Assembly: GCA_023014335.1 (NCBI GenBank)
Contig: JAECYW010000028.1
Span: 496,001-560,000, forward strand
Origin: Galerina marginata
Lineage: Eukaryota > Basidiomycota > Agaricomycetes > Agaricales > Galerinaceae
Direction: 5' to 3'
DNA: 64,000 bases
Position numbers and translations under genes: made by a program. The notes below the pieces were generated by a model that saw only the letters and a program-made list of their open reading frames with translations, did not search any database and was not told where the DNA came from. Position 1 is the first letter of the stretch. Every line of letters begins with the position of its first letter. Shown here one piece after another: positions 34,725-46,697 of the stretch.

Positions 34725-35637
34725 CTACCATTCACCACCGCCCTCGTCCCAGCCACCTTTATCTCTGACGCCGGAGCTGCCCAGCTTAGTCTTGTTCCTC
34801 GATTTACGGCCACCAAGTTCTTTGTACATCTCCCGCTTCTCGACTTTGTTAGGCTTAGCAGAGGCTTCTAGTTCTGCTTTCCATTGCTCCTCTTTGACCT
34901 CACGAGGAGTCTGGTACCCCGACATGTTGCGCGAGGGCGAGTTGTACCCGGAACGCGAGAAGGGCGGCGTTGATGTGGGAGAAGAGCGCTCTTTCGCTGA
35001 TTTTAGATAAACCTGGCGCTGTGGCATTGATGACGTGTGAGTAGATATGACGCAGGAAGGGGGGCCGCAACTTACCCAACTTTGCTTGGACTCGCGTTTC
35101 GTCCACTTCCCGGGTGGAAGACTGTCGTCGTGGAAGTTCTCTTTTCTATAATGTTGGAACCAAACTGTGAAACGAATTGATCAGTATGATAATAAATCAA
35201 GTGGGGCTGTTCACTCGCCATAGTTCAATGACTGGCTGCGTGCCCACTTCTTGGAGACGAGGGCACATTTGGCTAGGTCTCTAGGTGAGAGCTTCGAGAA
35301 TATACGCTGAGAGAGTTCAGTAGGGAAAGCCTTGAGAGGGTCGAATCGACTGGATGCGATGATAAGTGGGGCTTTCGATGCAAGCCGCGATGAAGCCCCG
35401 CCTCTGATGGGCGATGATGGCCTGGTGCGGGCTGGGGTTCCAGGAAGAGATACCTAGATTCCGTCATGAAATGAAAATTTCGCCAAGCTCGCAGCTACTC
35501 ACTACGTTGACGATCTCGTCATCTGAATCGTCCTTATCTTCGTAGGATGTTCTCCTTTTGCCAACGAGTCGAATGTTTTTGAGGCCGTTGTCTATGTCCT
35601 CGACGTTGGATCTCAGGACGTCCTGCAGGAGACTCAT
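34725..35637 (-). CDS. F-box protein
   Basis: Four exons, 35637-35503, 35453-35219, 35164-35076 and 35012-34725, join in frame to 248 residues starting MSLLQDVLRSNVED. The F-box lies at about residues 75-115: FPTELSQRIFSKLSPRDLAKCALVSKKW, which binds Skp1 in SCF ubiquitin ligases. It is followed by VWFQHYRKENF and the conserved GKWTKRESKQSW, found in small fungal F-box proteins. The C-terminus is basic and Gly-rich (KELGGRKSRNKTKLG). No substrate-binding repeats such as WD40 or LRR are visible, so substrate choice may rest on the short C-terminal region. Intron 2 starts with GCGAGT, not GT; this GC-AG intron is required to join NY to VWF in frame. The gene's start lies about 290 bp from the DPM1 stop on the same strand. 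Confidence 0.85.
35165..35218 (-). other. GC-AG intron in the F-box gene
   Basis: Going down the minus strand, the exon ends CTATG and the intron opens GCGAGTGAACAG and closes TTTCACAG. No nearby GT donor preserves the frame between the F-box and the conserved VWFQHYRK segment. GC donors are a known minor class in fungi. Confidence 0.65.
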
Positions 35638-35928
35638 GGTAGATGGTGGACGTTCGGGTTCAAGTTGAGGAAACGTTCCGGCAGTTGCAAACCCTTGACA
35701 AACTTCTGCAAACGTTCAAGGAGTCATGATCGAATCAGCAGTGACATTGTGCTGACAAATCACATGACGTCACGAAGTAATACCACGCAAAGTTGTCGGC
35801 TTATCACAAGCCTGTCAAGCTGGCAATGCTGAAGAGAAATGAACTTGAAAGCTAACTGAGAATACAGTTCACACACGCTGGTATCTGGATGGAGGAAAAT
35901 TTCAATAAGTAAATGTCCAAGTTGCAAG

Positions 35929-37196
<1,268 letters not shown>

Positions 37197-37550
37197 ATGG
37201 CTTGTTCTTCACCATCACCACCTTCCAGTCCGTCTCCCACAACGTCCTCTTCGCGAACTTCCAATACACCTAGCCCAGCTTTACAGCGACTCCGGGGTCT
37301 CTTAAGGCAGCTACTTCGAATTTGCACCACCGACGGACGCGTCTTCATAGGCACCTTCGCGGGCACCGACAAACCGCTCAACATCATCCTCGTCAATGCC
37401 GAGGAGTACCGCGTCGGCCCAGGGCAGGATGAAGACGGACGATTTGTGGGACAAGTGATGCTTCCTTGGAAAGTTATTGTCAAGGTTGAAGCTCATGTCC
37501 AGGGCCAACGACCTTCCAGAGCTGGGCTCGGCGATGGTTTGTATATCTGA
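37197..37550 (+). CDS. NAA38: LSM-domain protein, NatC auxiliary subunit-like (NAA38/LSMD1)
   Basis: A single-exon frame of 117 residues. After a Ser/Pro/Thr-rich N-terminus of about 25 residues comes an Sm-like fold: LRQLLRICTTDGRVFIGTFAGTDKPLNIIL (Sm1) and GQVMLPWKVIVKVEAHV (Sm2). The Sm1 consensus is altered in the way seen in LSMD1/NAA38 (DGRxxxGxFxxTDxxxNxIL, with xxEY between the motifs) instead of canonical LSm2-8 proteins. NAA38 joins NAA30 and NAA35 in the NatC N-terminal acetyltransferase on ribosomes. The tail RPSRAGLGDGLYI is unremarkable. A 3' intron could extend it, since GTACGTGG occurs just after the stop at about 37553. Alternative: a divergent LSm RNA-binding protein. Confidence 0.75.
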   Translation: MACSSPSPPSSPSPTTSSSRTSNTPSPALQRLRGLLRQLLRICTTDGRVFIGTFAGTDKPLNIILVNAEEYRVGPGQDEDGRFVGQVMLPWKVIVKVEAHVQGQRPSRAGLGDGLYI

Positions 37551-38023
37551 CCGTACGTGGACTAACAACTTACTGGAAACTTTAAAAACTGACGTACTTC
37601 AGAAACAGATTCATAGGTCGTGTTTGTCTCGCCTCTAAATTTTTAGCTGCTGTTCCAAACATTTACAACCATCACGCTCTGGACTCACCCACACAAACCT
37701 TTTTTGCTTGCCCATTCAAATGCTCTCTTTTTCCCCCTTTGTATCAATGTCACTCTCGCACCGTCGCAGACTAGAGTATCATCATATCAACTGACAATTT
37801 CAAGCGCCTTGTTGCTCTTATACACACAACGACCCTTGAAAAGGAAGCTTGCTACCCACCAGTTGGCGACTACAAACACGCCTTCAAATTAGAACCTTAA
37901 ATTCTATCGGTCGATAATCAGTCATTGGCACGAGCCAGAGAAACAAACCCTCCCCCGTAGTCTCTATCAGACACCTCTTTCTTGCTTTCTTACCTCCCTC
38001 TTGATATTCCATCAACGTGGTGA

Positions 38024-38772
38024 ATGTCGGAGGTCGCCATACTCGTGAAAAGCACCGGGTTCCCGTTTGGCTACTTCCGAATCCGCTCCACCGCGACCGG
38101 ACGGTACTTGCAACTTCATTATTCTGAAGCGCGAGATGGAAACGTATTAACGATGTGGGATCGTAACCGAGACGCGGCCGGATACGTGAGCAAGATTCTC
38201 GTTCATCGATGCGGGATAACTTGATGAATCATTCGTTAGGTCTTCTTTATCAATCCCTGGGGTGCTCTATGTTGCAAAGAGGGGGGTGTGGCACTCGACG
38301 TTATAAGTAAGTAAATTACAGTGTTATCAACTCACTCGGTTGCTGTTCTAACGTAGAAATTTTCAGATAATGCCTTGGTAGTCACACAGAACCGTCCGAC
38401 TTCCGACTTGCCCTGGCCCAATCCATGGTCACATTATCTGCCCACGTTTTCATATTCGCCAGAAACAAATATGATCACTATCCGGCTTCAAGCAGACCCG
38501 GTGTTGTCCAGCGACTGGCCACGTCCTGAAAGCGAATGGAAAGATAAAAAATTGTGCTTGCCGCACGGCCGTCGAAAGCGACAAGGATTCCTAAATTTGC
38601 CGAAATTGCAAGGTGGGCTCCATCCTCGACCCTGCCTCCTCTTTGGGCCACTCGTGGCGGAGAAGAGTGGAAAGCAAATGATAAAGGCATCGCAGCGGTA
38701 GAAGAAAAACCTGAGGAAACTCAAGAGGAAGATTTGGGGAGAATGAAATGGGAAATGGAAACGGATGTCTAG
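38024..38772 (+). CDS. Beta-trefoil (ricin-B-like) protein, probable 1-nt frameshift
   Basis: Exons 38024-38185, 38240-38306 and from 38367 onward. Exons 1-2 encode GYFRIRSTATGRYLQLH, VLTMWDRN and VFFINPWGALCCKEGGVALDVI, a pattern like QxW/ricin-B beta-trefoils of basidiomycetes. Exon 3 continues WPNPWSHYLPTFSYSPETNMITIRLQADPVL and SEWKDKK. At a run of six A (38545-38550) the frame goes off: as written it ends at 38701 with PHGRRKRQGF... and KASQR. One extra A would give KIVLAARPSKATRIPKFAE and an acidic tail EEDLGRMKWEMETDV ending at 38772, which fits the recalled family better (arginine/proline after a LAARP-like strand). The break may be a sequencing slip or a real mutation. Function is unknown; sugar binding is a guess. 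The 187-aa version is the literal reading. Confidence 0.65.
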
Positions 38773-38878
38773 CCTGCGGTATCCGTGTTTTGTCAAAGCA
38801 ATATGGTCTGCATTGGATTGCTTTTTTATGACTTTCAACCGCGTCGCCTTTTTCTCTGAAAACACCGTTGGCCTGAGC

Positions 38879-38963
38879 GCGGGCAGTTTAATGTGGCGGT
38901 CGAAGAAAATGTTGTGGAGGAGGATTTGAAGAGAATGCGATGGGAGACCGAGACAGATGTTTA
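38879..38963 (+). pseudogene. Duplicated 3' end of the beta-trefoil-like gene
   Basis: The bases encode VAVEENVVEEDLKRMRWETETDV followed by TAA. This parallels AAVEEKPEETQEEDLGRMKWEMETDV and its stop at 38695-38772. Only the last exon's acidic tail is present; no upstream exon copies are seen. It is a local partial duplication, probably nonfunctional unless used as an alternative 3' exon. Confidence 0.7.
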
Positions 38964-39739
38964 ACTCTGTAGGGAAGCAGTTGGTTTGAGGTCGATTTAT
39001 ACCCCAAAATTCTGCAGAGTTTGAACAAGGGAAAATCTATGCAAGGCATTGATCAAAGCTCCAGGCCAGCTTCGGCCCTTACTATCGCAGTACCGCCAGC
39101 TTCCCTCAAACCCTTCGGCACCTGGTCCACCTCACAACCTCACGGAGAGTATTTCACTAAGATATAGACCTTCGCTGGTATTAGGTCATTCAACTATTCT
39201 CCGCGTTGTTCTCCTTCGTCTGGTTGCAAATTCCCTCCCGCCTCGCTTCAGAACCGCTTGAATGAACTCAGGTAAATCCATGTGCCTCAAGCAAATTTGC
39301 AGTTTGTCTATTGAATGTTCATTCGATAGAATCAATCTGTGGCCGCTTGTAAATTATGTCGTTTGGCATAAGCACCTGTAAACCAATGAGCTAGGAAGCC
39401 CACTCTTTATATGGATCCTACCGTGTGTTGGAAATGTGGGCCATCGACACAGTGCAATCCTTCTTCGAGTTTAGTTCGGTAACCAGAACTGCCAGATGCA
39501 CTTCTAACTATTTTTTTACGGTCATGGCGCTATTATTGTGCTTCATTCCTCTTTGTGAATTTTATCGATGAGCATTGGATAGATTTCCAGTCAGAAATAT
39601 AGAACACACCATATCTTGCCATAGGCCTAGGCCAATCTCGTCTTTCATCTTCAAGATTTGGCAAACAACAGTCATGATGGGACCCAGATGGGTAGTGCTG
39701 ACTAAAACTATGTCCAGAACAATTCCTGTTCAACTTCAG
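38964..39739. other. Intergenic, no gene recognised
   Basis: Short open frames on both strands (39049-39261 plus, 39533-39733 minus) have no motif and no supporting splice sites. Nothing further is seen. Confidence 0.4.
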
Positions 39740-39860
39740 AGATAACGCGTTAACGCGTTATCTAGGTGACCACATTTTTGTGGCTTTGGATGGAAAAGGA
39801 CGAAGTCAACTGACAAGTTCATAACATTGACAAGTTTGACGCGTCTGACGCGTCGTACCG
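39740..39860. promoter_or_regulatory. 24-bp palindrome and paired ACGCGT boxes upstream of MYND gene
   Basis: Bases 39740-39763 form a perfect 24-bp palindrome containing two AACGCGTT blocks. A second pair of ACGCGT sites (GACGCGTC twice, 9 bp apart) lies at about 39839-39855. All four are 150-270 bp upstream of the MYND-finger start at 40009. ACGCGT is the core of the MluI cell-cycle box bound by MBF-type factors in fungi. Regulation is inference. Confidence 0.5.
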
Positions 39861-40008
39861 AACGCTAAACGGTCACGTGATATTTTCGGTGGATATTGCA
39901 TGTAATCTCGGTTAGCAACTGAGCCAGTGCCACACTTTTATCTTTGAATCTCTCAGTCAGCCACCGCCATAGCTTGCTCACTAACAACCAGAAACAGCGT
40001 ATTTCGTG

Positions 40009-41674
40009 ATGGATTTCTTGCCTGGAGATGCAGAGGACTGCCAGTGCACCTTCGACACTTGCCCCACCCTGATTGCACAACGCAAATTAACGCGACTGGG
40101 TCCTCGAATGTCTGTGGTATTGGCTGCAAAAGAAGCACCAGATTCTCTATTTCTCAAGGAACTCGCAATTGCTACCCGGTCAGACTCTCGCTTCCGACGT
40201 TCTGGAGCAGCCACCATGTTCATTCGACACTTTCTACAAGCAAAATCCACAGAAAGTAGACGTCATTGGGAAATTCCTGCGATGGGGGTCATCAACGTTC
40301 TTGTCGGGATTTATGAGGAAGGCGCTGAGTATCAGGATGAGGATGTTGCCATACTGCAGGATATCCATTCATCTTATTGGGGCATTCTTGACGTGATCTG
40401 GAAAGATTTCTCCACATTGTCTCCATCGGGGGCGACAGGCGACTTAAGGAGATGTCTTGTCGCGAAACTGATCGACAACTTCCTTCACGATGCTGAGATG
40501 AAACGGTATGGTTCCAACCCCTTCAACTAAATCTAAAATGCACAGACCAATCTTCGTTCGCTTAGGATGATGTTTGAAGAGAGAACAACAAAACTTGTCC
40601 TACACTGTTGGTTGTGGACTGCCCCTGACTCTTTCGCTCGGCAGCCTGTGGCGAAAGCAGTCCTTTCTATGTTTACTTCAGAAGACTGTCGGGGAAACTC
40701 TCCCCCAGATCAGTGCCTAGACCTTGCTTTCAAGTCGTACAAGATCACGACCTTTGTTTCCCAAGTCAACTTCGGTCTCAAACACAGAAAAATGATAGGG
40801 GAGTCTCTGTGCCAAGAGATAGCTACCCTTTGTCCTTTTATTTCCTTGGGTGAACTGTATCTCCCTCATCTTCTGGCAGGGGGTGTACATAAACAACTTA
40901 CTGCAGCCGTGCGGCGTCACCTGAAGACCAGCGAAGACGAGGATATGACCCTAGATATCTTGGAGGAAAGCGGAATTTTCATTCAGTATGTCTTTACCCA
41001 ATTCCTTGACTTCTTCATTCTGAATGGATGTGTAGGCACTTGCTCTACCAGGCAAAGGATACCATGGCTTTGTTCACCGAGCTCGTTGCAAATACTTGCA
41101 TGGTTGAAATTGGGGCTGCCGCCTTGAAGCTCGCAAAGACAGACTCGCCTGATGGGGTTGAAGTCTGGTACGAGATTTTTGAAAGGATTACTCATAGCAT
41201 GACCTGCGAGAACTCTGGTGGCTGTGAATATCATGCCACACCGCCCTTTCTACAGGCTGTACGAACGTCCTTGGAGCGTCTGGTTGTACCAACTCTAATC
41301 GTCCTTCGCGAAGAGGTCCATGATGGAGGTGAACAAAAGTATCTGGTTCAATGGGTCAGGCTCCTGCGATTGCTAGGCATAACGGACAAAACCATCCGGG
41401 AGAGACACCGCCTTGATAGGAAGTGCTGTAACATTGTTTGCCCAGCGCGAAACTCGGGTGTCCCAAGCACGAAAAAAAATACATGTACTGAATGTCACTC
41501 CGTTTTTTATTGCGATCGTGTTTGCCAGAAGAGGTAACGAACTCACCCGTAAATTTACGAGAATTGGACTGACTTTTCTCTCATAGCGATTGGGAGAACC
41601 ACAAAAATGAATGCGAGAGACTCGCCAAAGCAACATGCGCAGATTTAAAGGGTTTTACTTTCAACCGACTATGA
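40009..41674 (+). CDS. MYND-type zinc finger protein (tandem paralogue 1)
   Basis: Exons 40009-40505, 40566-40985, 41036-41533 and 41587-41674 give 500 residues. The N-terminus reads MDFLPGDAEDCQCTFDTCPT with a Cys cluster. The middle is a helical, probably repeat-like region (MFIRHFLQAKSTES, HWEIPAMGVINVLVGIYEE, SQVNFGLKHRKMIGESLCQEI). The C-terminus carries a MYND finger: CTECHSVFYCDRVCQKRDWENHKNEC, with C-x2-C, Y-C-x3-C and H-x3-C spacing, preceded by CCNIVCPARN. MYND fingers bind proline-rich partners; in mushrooms such proteins are numerous and mostly uncharacterised. The last intron splits the finger, and all four exon borders match those of the next gene, showing tandem duplication. 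Partner and role are unknown. Confidence 0.85.
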
Positions 41675-42064
41675 TAACCCATGCATTTTGAACGTGTTAC
41701 GTCGTCATATACAGTAATCTAATACTTACATACTTGCTACGTACATTTAGTCAATACTACTGGAACTAAATAAATACTGATAGGATCTCCAGTCGATTGA
41801 GTTCTAACTTATATTGACTTCCACTCAGCGAATCTCCGGGTCCGGTAACCAGTGGCTGTGGAAAGCGCATCATGATCTAATTATAATGGTCCAGGCACTC
41901 TACGAATAGACCTGGCCCTGAATATGTGTGGCGATGCTATTGTGTTCTGATACTCACGGACGTATAAGTTCTCTAGATCTCCTTTGACAATCGACATCGA
42001 CATTAACTCCTCTCACCAACCAGTACGAGCGACATAAATACACTCTGTAATCACCTTTCCAGCG
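41675..42064. promoter_or_regulatory. Spacer between the tandem MYND genes
   Basis: A 390-bp gap with the 3' end of the first gene and the promoter of the second. AT-rich TAAATAAATAC runs occur near 41766. The paired ACGCGT boxes seen before the first gene are not present here, so the paralogues may be regulated differently. Confidence 0.35.
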
Positions 42065-43728
42065 ATGGACTACGTGCCTACAGGAACTGCAAATTGTCCA
42101 TGTACCGACGACACCTGCCCCACCTTCGTTGCAAAGCGCAGATTGCAGCGATTGGGACCTCGAGCGTCCGTGACGGCTGCCGCAGATGAACAACCTGATT
42201 CACCGTTTCTTACTCAACTTGCGAATATCACTCTCTCAGATCCACTCATTCGGCGATCTGGAGCAGCCACTATGTTCATTCGACACATCCTGGAAGGCAA
42301 ATCCACTGACAACACTGATTCGGACTCGGACTCGGAACGCAAGCGCCACTGGGAGATCCCGGCAATGGGCATTATCAATATCTTTGCTGGTATCTACCAG
42401 AGCCACTCCGAGGTTCAGGATGCTGCTATACTTCGGGAGGTTCATTCTTCCTATCGGGGCATCCTTGAGGTGATTTGGAAAGACTTTTCCTCCCTATCTC
42501 CAGCAGGACCAGCAGGCGACTCGAGGAGATTCGTTGTCTCCAAAATGATCAACTTTTTCCTTCATAATGCTGAAATGAAACGGTATGCATTCCGATTCTT
42601 TCTACATGGACAGACTGATCTTCCTTACAATTTACTTAGGAGTATGTATGACGAGAAAACAATAAACCTTGTCTTATACTGCTGGTTGGTGACATCTCCC
42701 GACTCTACCCTTCGGATGGAGGTGGCGCACACTGTAGATGTAATGTTTGCTTCAAGGGACCCTTTCGGGAACCGACCCCCACCTCAATATCTGCAACTGG
42801 CGTTCAAGGCGTACAATATCAAGACCTTCGTTTCTCAAGTAAATTTCGCTCTCAAGCATAAAAAAATGCTTGGTCAGGCTCTAACACAGGAGATATCCGT
42901 ACTTTGCGAATTCGTCCGTGTCAACGATCCCTTTGTCCCTCATTTTCTGGAAGCAGGGGTACATAGGCAAGTTGCAGCCGCAGTACGAAGACAGTTGAAA
43001 AATGCAAGAGCCGAGGATGAGAGTGTAAACCGAGAAGTCCTTGAGGAAAGCGGAATTTTCATGCAGTAAGCCTTGCTCCGTTTCCTTATTTTTTTTGCCT
43101 CCCGACAAGACTTTTCTAGGCATCTGCTTCAACAGGCGAAAAATACCATGACCATGTTTACCGATCTCCTTGCGAATACTTGCATGGTCGAAATAGGCGC
43201 CGCTGCATTAAAGTTGGCCAACAAGAGTGGTTCAGAGGAAGTCCCCGCCTGGTACGAGATTTTTGAGAAGATAAAGCACAGCATGACCTGCAAAAATTTC
43301 AATGGCTGCGAGTATCATGCCACCCCGCAGTTCCTTCGTGCCGCCCGTACCTCGTTGGAGCGAGTAGCCATTCCAACTGTGATCGCACTCCAGGAGGAAG
43401 TCGTCGTTGGGGGCGAAAGGAAATACTTGGTTCAGTGGATGGCCCTTGGTCGAGTCCTAGGAATCACGGAAGAGAGCATCCGGGAAAGGTACCGCACCGA
43501 CAGGAAGTGCTGCAATCTTGGATGCCCCGCACGCAACTTGGGTGTTCAAAGCTCCAAGAAGCATACGTGCACGGTGTGCCTTTCCGTCTTTTACTGTGAT
43601 CGCGATTGTCAAAAAAGGTAGATATTTTGTCAATGAATTATGTGAATTGAACTGACCATTATTTCCATAGTGACTGGAAAACTCATAAAGGCGAATGCGA
43701 GAGACTCCGACAAGCAGCGCAAGGTTGA
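42065..43728 (+). CDS. MYND-type zinc finger protein (tandem paralogue 2)
   Basis: Exons 42065-42582, 42640-43065, 43120-43617 and 43671-43728 give 499 residues. It aligns along its length with the gene at 40009: MDYVPTGTANCPCTDDTCPT, SGAATMFIRH, RRHWEIPAMGxIN-type block, FVSQVNFALKHKKML, LANTCMVEIGAAALKLA, and the MYND finger CTVCLSVFYCDRDCQKS...H-x3-C (exon 4 DWKTHKGECERLRQ). An acidic insertion (DNTDSDSDSERK) distinguishes it. Intron positions and phases are the same. The open frames are intact, so both copies are probably functional. The function is not known; a helical scaffold with a C-terminal protein-binding finger is the likely architecture. Confidence 0.85.
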
Positions 43729-44165
43729 TTTATGATGAAGTTTACCTTATCGATGTACTCGTATCTCCGAATTTGTCATGTCGTTGTATAATATCATTTG
43801 TTGGTTTACGGTTAGCATGCATGGGGCTGCAGTTCGCGTGGAAATATTCCTAGATGGAATGGCGGTCCTTACCGACAAAAGGTCTTTCTAAATCAGGCAA
43901 ACAACTTCCCAAACGGGTGCAAATTAAAGTCTCGGTTGCAAATCAGGCATCAAAAAATATCATGACCTTGAATAAAACCCATTTCAAAGAACATACATGC
44001 TGCGCGAGGAACCAAGACTCGGAGACTCTGAAAGGGGTACATGCATCACGCGAAAGCTACGATTGTAAAGACGCATTTTTACCCAACGGCGGGGTCCTTA
44101 ATCCACACACTACTTAGTAGGTGCCAGTCATTTCATGATTCATTCCTCGAAAATTGCTTATGGAC
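43729..44165. other. Intergenic, no gene recognised
   Basis: This holds the 3' region of the second MYND gene followed by sequence without coding signal. The small open frame at 43854-44117 has no motif. Confidence 0.4.
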
Positions 44166-44773
44166 CGCACTGATATAAGCCCGGTAGGGGTTATGATCAG
44201 GATTCATCCCCCTTGCCTGGCCATATCATTTTTCAATCTTACCGAAGGCGCGATTTCATTATTTGCCACAGACGTTTCATTAGTACGTATCATATCTGGA
44301 ATCATTCTTTTTTCCTGAAATTATTTTGTGTGATCTCAAAGCCGTTGCGATTTCAATCCATTTCATTAAATATTTCCTCAACTACAGGCTCTGAAAAATG
44401 TAAATAAATTGAATTTACTGCTCTAATGGGTCTGTGCAGTATTATCCACGCATACAGGGCCAAGCTAAAGTAAAATTCATTTTGAGGCACAAATCTAGAG
44501 GGATCTGATGTTAAACGAGCCATTTACGAAGTCTTCAGAGATTTCTCATCTCCCAAATTTAATGAACGACTTCGAGAGAGTTATGAAACAGGAAATTAGA
44601 ATGATATCTTACCGGAGCTTATGAAATCGTTGAAGTACGTCACTGGCAAGAAAAAAAATGAAACCACACCCGGTAATCATGAAACGGCGGTAGGCGAGAA
44701 TGAGTTTGAAACCGCCAAGGTAACGTAAATAATGAAATCATATCACAAAGCTTACCGGGCTTATATCAGTGCG
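44166..44773. mobile_element. 608-bp candidate MITE with 21-bp terminal inverted repeats
   Basis: The left end at 44166 begins CGCACTGATATAAGCCCGG and the right end at 44753-44773 is its exact reverse complement (21 bp perfect). The interior has no coding capacity. Subterminal motifs of the type ACCG(G/A)A...ATGAAA and TGAAACCGCC/TGAAACGGCGG recur near both ends (44229-44275, 44610-44745), as in many non-autonomous DNA transposons. No clear target-site duplication is visible just outside the repeats, so the exact ends are uncertain. No transposase is present in the window. Confidence 0.65.
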
Positions 44774-44833
44774 CTCTGTAGGCAACTATCGAGGCGGAAT
44801 GATTTAATTGGCACGAGCCTCACACAACAATCC

Positions 44834-46172
44834 TCAAATAGAAATATCAGTGAACACAGGCCGATGATCGCTCGCAAGAAGTCCATCGTCCGATAGGTTA
44901 GCCCCAACGCTCTGACCCAGCGCCTCCCTACCATCATCAAAAGAAATTCAGTTCAGTTCAGTTCACACCGCCATCCCATCATCCCAGAAAGAAAAACCAA
45001 AAAAAAAACACCCACCATCCTCTATTGCTCCCACCGAACATAAAATCAATCCTCGACCAGCTCGAGGTATGGTTCGGCGCCGTAAACCCAGTAAACGTCG
45101 CATATGTCGCTGATACACCCCGCCTCGGCGCCTCGCCGCGCAGGTCGAGCATCCTGAACCCAGGGAGCTGGTCGGGTTCGACTGCGTACTTTGCAGCGAA
45201 GGCGGGGTCGATCGGCACGGGGGGTGAAGCGCCAGTGATGATGTCATATGCGCCAGAGTCATTTCCGCTCGAAGGGCTGTGGGGTTCGTCGTGTAAGTAT
45301 CTGCTATCTGCGCACGAAGAGGGTGAGGGGGGTAATGGATTTTTGGAGTTACCTGTTGAAATCCCCGGTGATGAAAACGGGGGAGCTGGTCCTTACGGCT
45401 TCGTACTGAGCTCTGGCGAGCAGCATCGATGCGCCGAGCTTCCGCTGCGCATCGGACCAGTCGTCCAGGTGTGTGTTCAGGATCGTGAACTGCTTCTTCT
45501 CCGCTGTTAATTGTGAGGTGAAGTGCGCTGCGGTGCAGATGCGAAACGAGCTGGCGCCTGGAAACTTGGACGGCGCGAACGGGGTGTTTCTATGACCGGG
45601 TGGTTTTGGGTTAGGATGGGGTGCTGGGCGGGCGGCGGCGGGCTTACGATAACCAGAAGGAATCGTGTGAGATTAGGTTAACTTCGCTCCTGAGAGGTAA
45701 GATCAGGTTCAGGATGTGGGCAGGGAGGTAGTGGGTACTTTTTGAAGAATATGGGACAGAATTCGCCGGCCTTGACTCCATCGTCGCGGGCTACTCCAAC
45801 CTGTGTGGTCCAGTTTAGTTGATCTGCAGTTGTTGTCAGGTTAAATAAGTGCGTACCCAAGACCATTCCGAGCCAAACAGCTCCGCCAAGTCATTGACCT
45901 GTCTGACCAGAGCTTCCTGAAAGCCTTGGATTACACATCAGCAGCCCATCTTGGAACAAACGAAGCGTCGGGCACCCACCAGCCACAGCGATCCCTTCAC
46001 CAAGCAGCTGCTGGGCCACCAGGACACGCCGCTTGCTCCATGGCTGCTCCTTCCCACTGAACGCGAGGAAGCGAGGCTGCTGAAGGGGGTCTTCAAGGGA
46101 GTTGAGGGATTTCTGGACAGAGATATTGTCTGGCTGCGAGTCGTAGCGTAAGTTGTATGTTACGATCCGCAT
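44834..46172 (-). CDS. Endonuclease/exonuclease/phosphatase-fold protein
   Basis: Seven exons (46172-45980, 45924-45857, 45800-45739, 45689-45648, 45589-45353, 45276-45016, 44927-44834) join to 318 residues. The EEP fold motifs are all present: MRIVTYNLRYD at the start, GFQEAL (metal-binding Glu, about 68), ILNTHLDDW (catalytic Asn/His and Asp, about 159-166), FITGDFNS (about 194-201), WSRIDFMFGG and ASDHRPVF near the end. The family hydrolyses phosphodiester or phosphate-ester bonds. This fungal subgroup is cytosolic-like with no signal peptide or membrane helix, and its substrate is not established. Length matches relatives. It is divergent from NIC96 (526-bp gap). The last exon was found by the SDH motif, beyond an intron rich in T. 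Confidence 0.85.
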
Positions 46173-46697
46173 CGCTGTAGGTCAGAAGAAAGGGGCGAGA
46201 GGATTAGGTAAGCACTGCAAATAGGGATATCTGCAGCGAGACGCAATCGTCGACGTCTTTGCAACCCCGGTGTCCGCACTCCCAACACTGTACAAAAGCT
46301 AGGCGTCGAGCGCTAGTATGTGTGGACTCTGTGTGATTGGCAGGGAAGACAGGCTATTTAGCTTGGACGAGGCCGGTGGTTTCTTCCGCCGCGGAAGAGG
46401 AGCGTAATTATAAGCAAGTGCTGTTTGTGTTCAAGTTTGTCAAACTGGCTTTGAGCTGGATGGATGTAGTTGCGCCTTGCAGAGGGTAGTGAGAAGTAAG
46501 TACGTGTTTGAACATAGGCAAGTTGCTTTGAGAGGTCTGGTGGACAGTTTCGAAGCCTGGGGAAGACGAGAGCCAAGCAAGTTGAAGAAAGAACAGTCAA
46601 GTCGACTGGGGTCAAGAAATCGGAGCTGGAGAGTAGGGACCAAACAACGCGAAATTGTGAACCAAACAAAGCTTGTTTCTTGAAACCACCTTGCACG
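46173..46697. promoter_or_regulatory. Shared upstream region of the EEP-fold gene and NIC96
   Basis: A 525-bp divergent spacer. An open frame on the minus strand crosses it and the first NIC96 exon, but looks like a shadow. No clear box motif is seen. Confidence 0.35.

Noticed and set aside
44950..44975. GTTCA pentamer repeat (AGTTCAGTTCAGTTCA)
   Set aside because: It lies inside the last intron of the EEP-fold gene and is an ordinary microsatellite.
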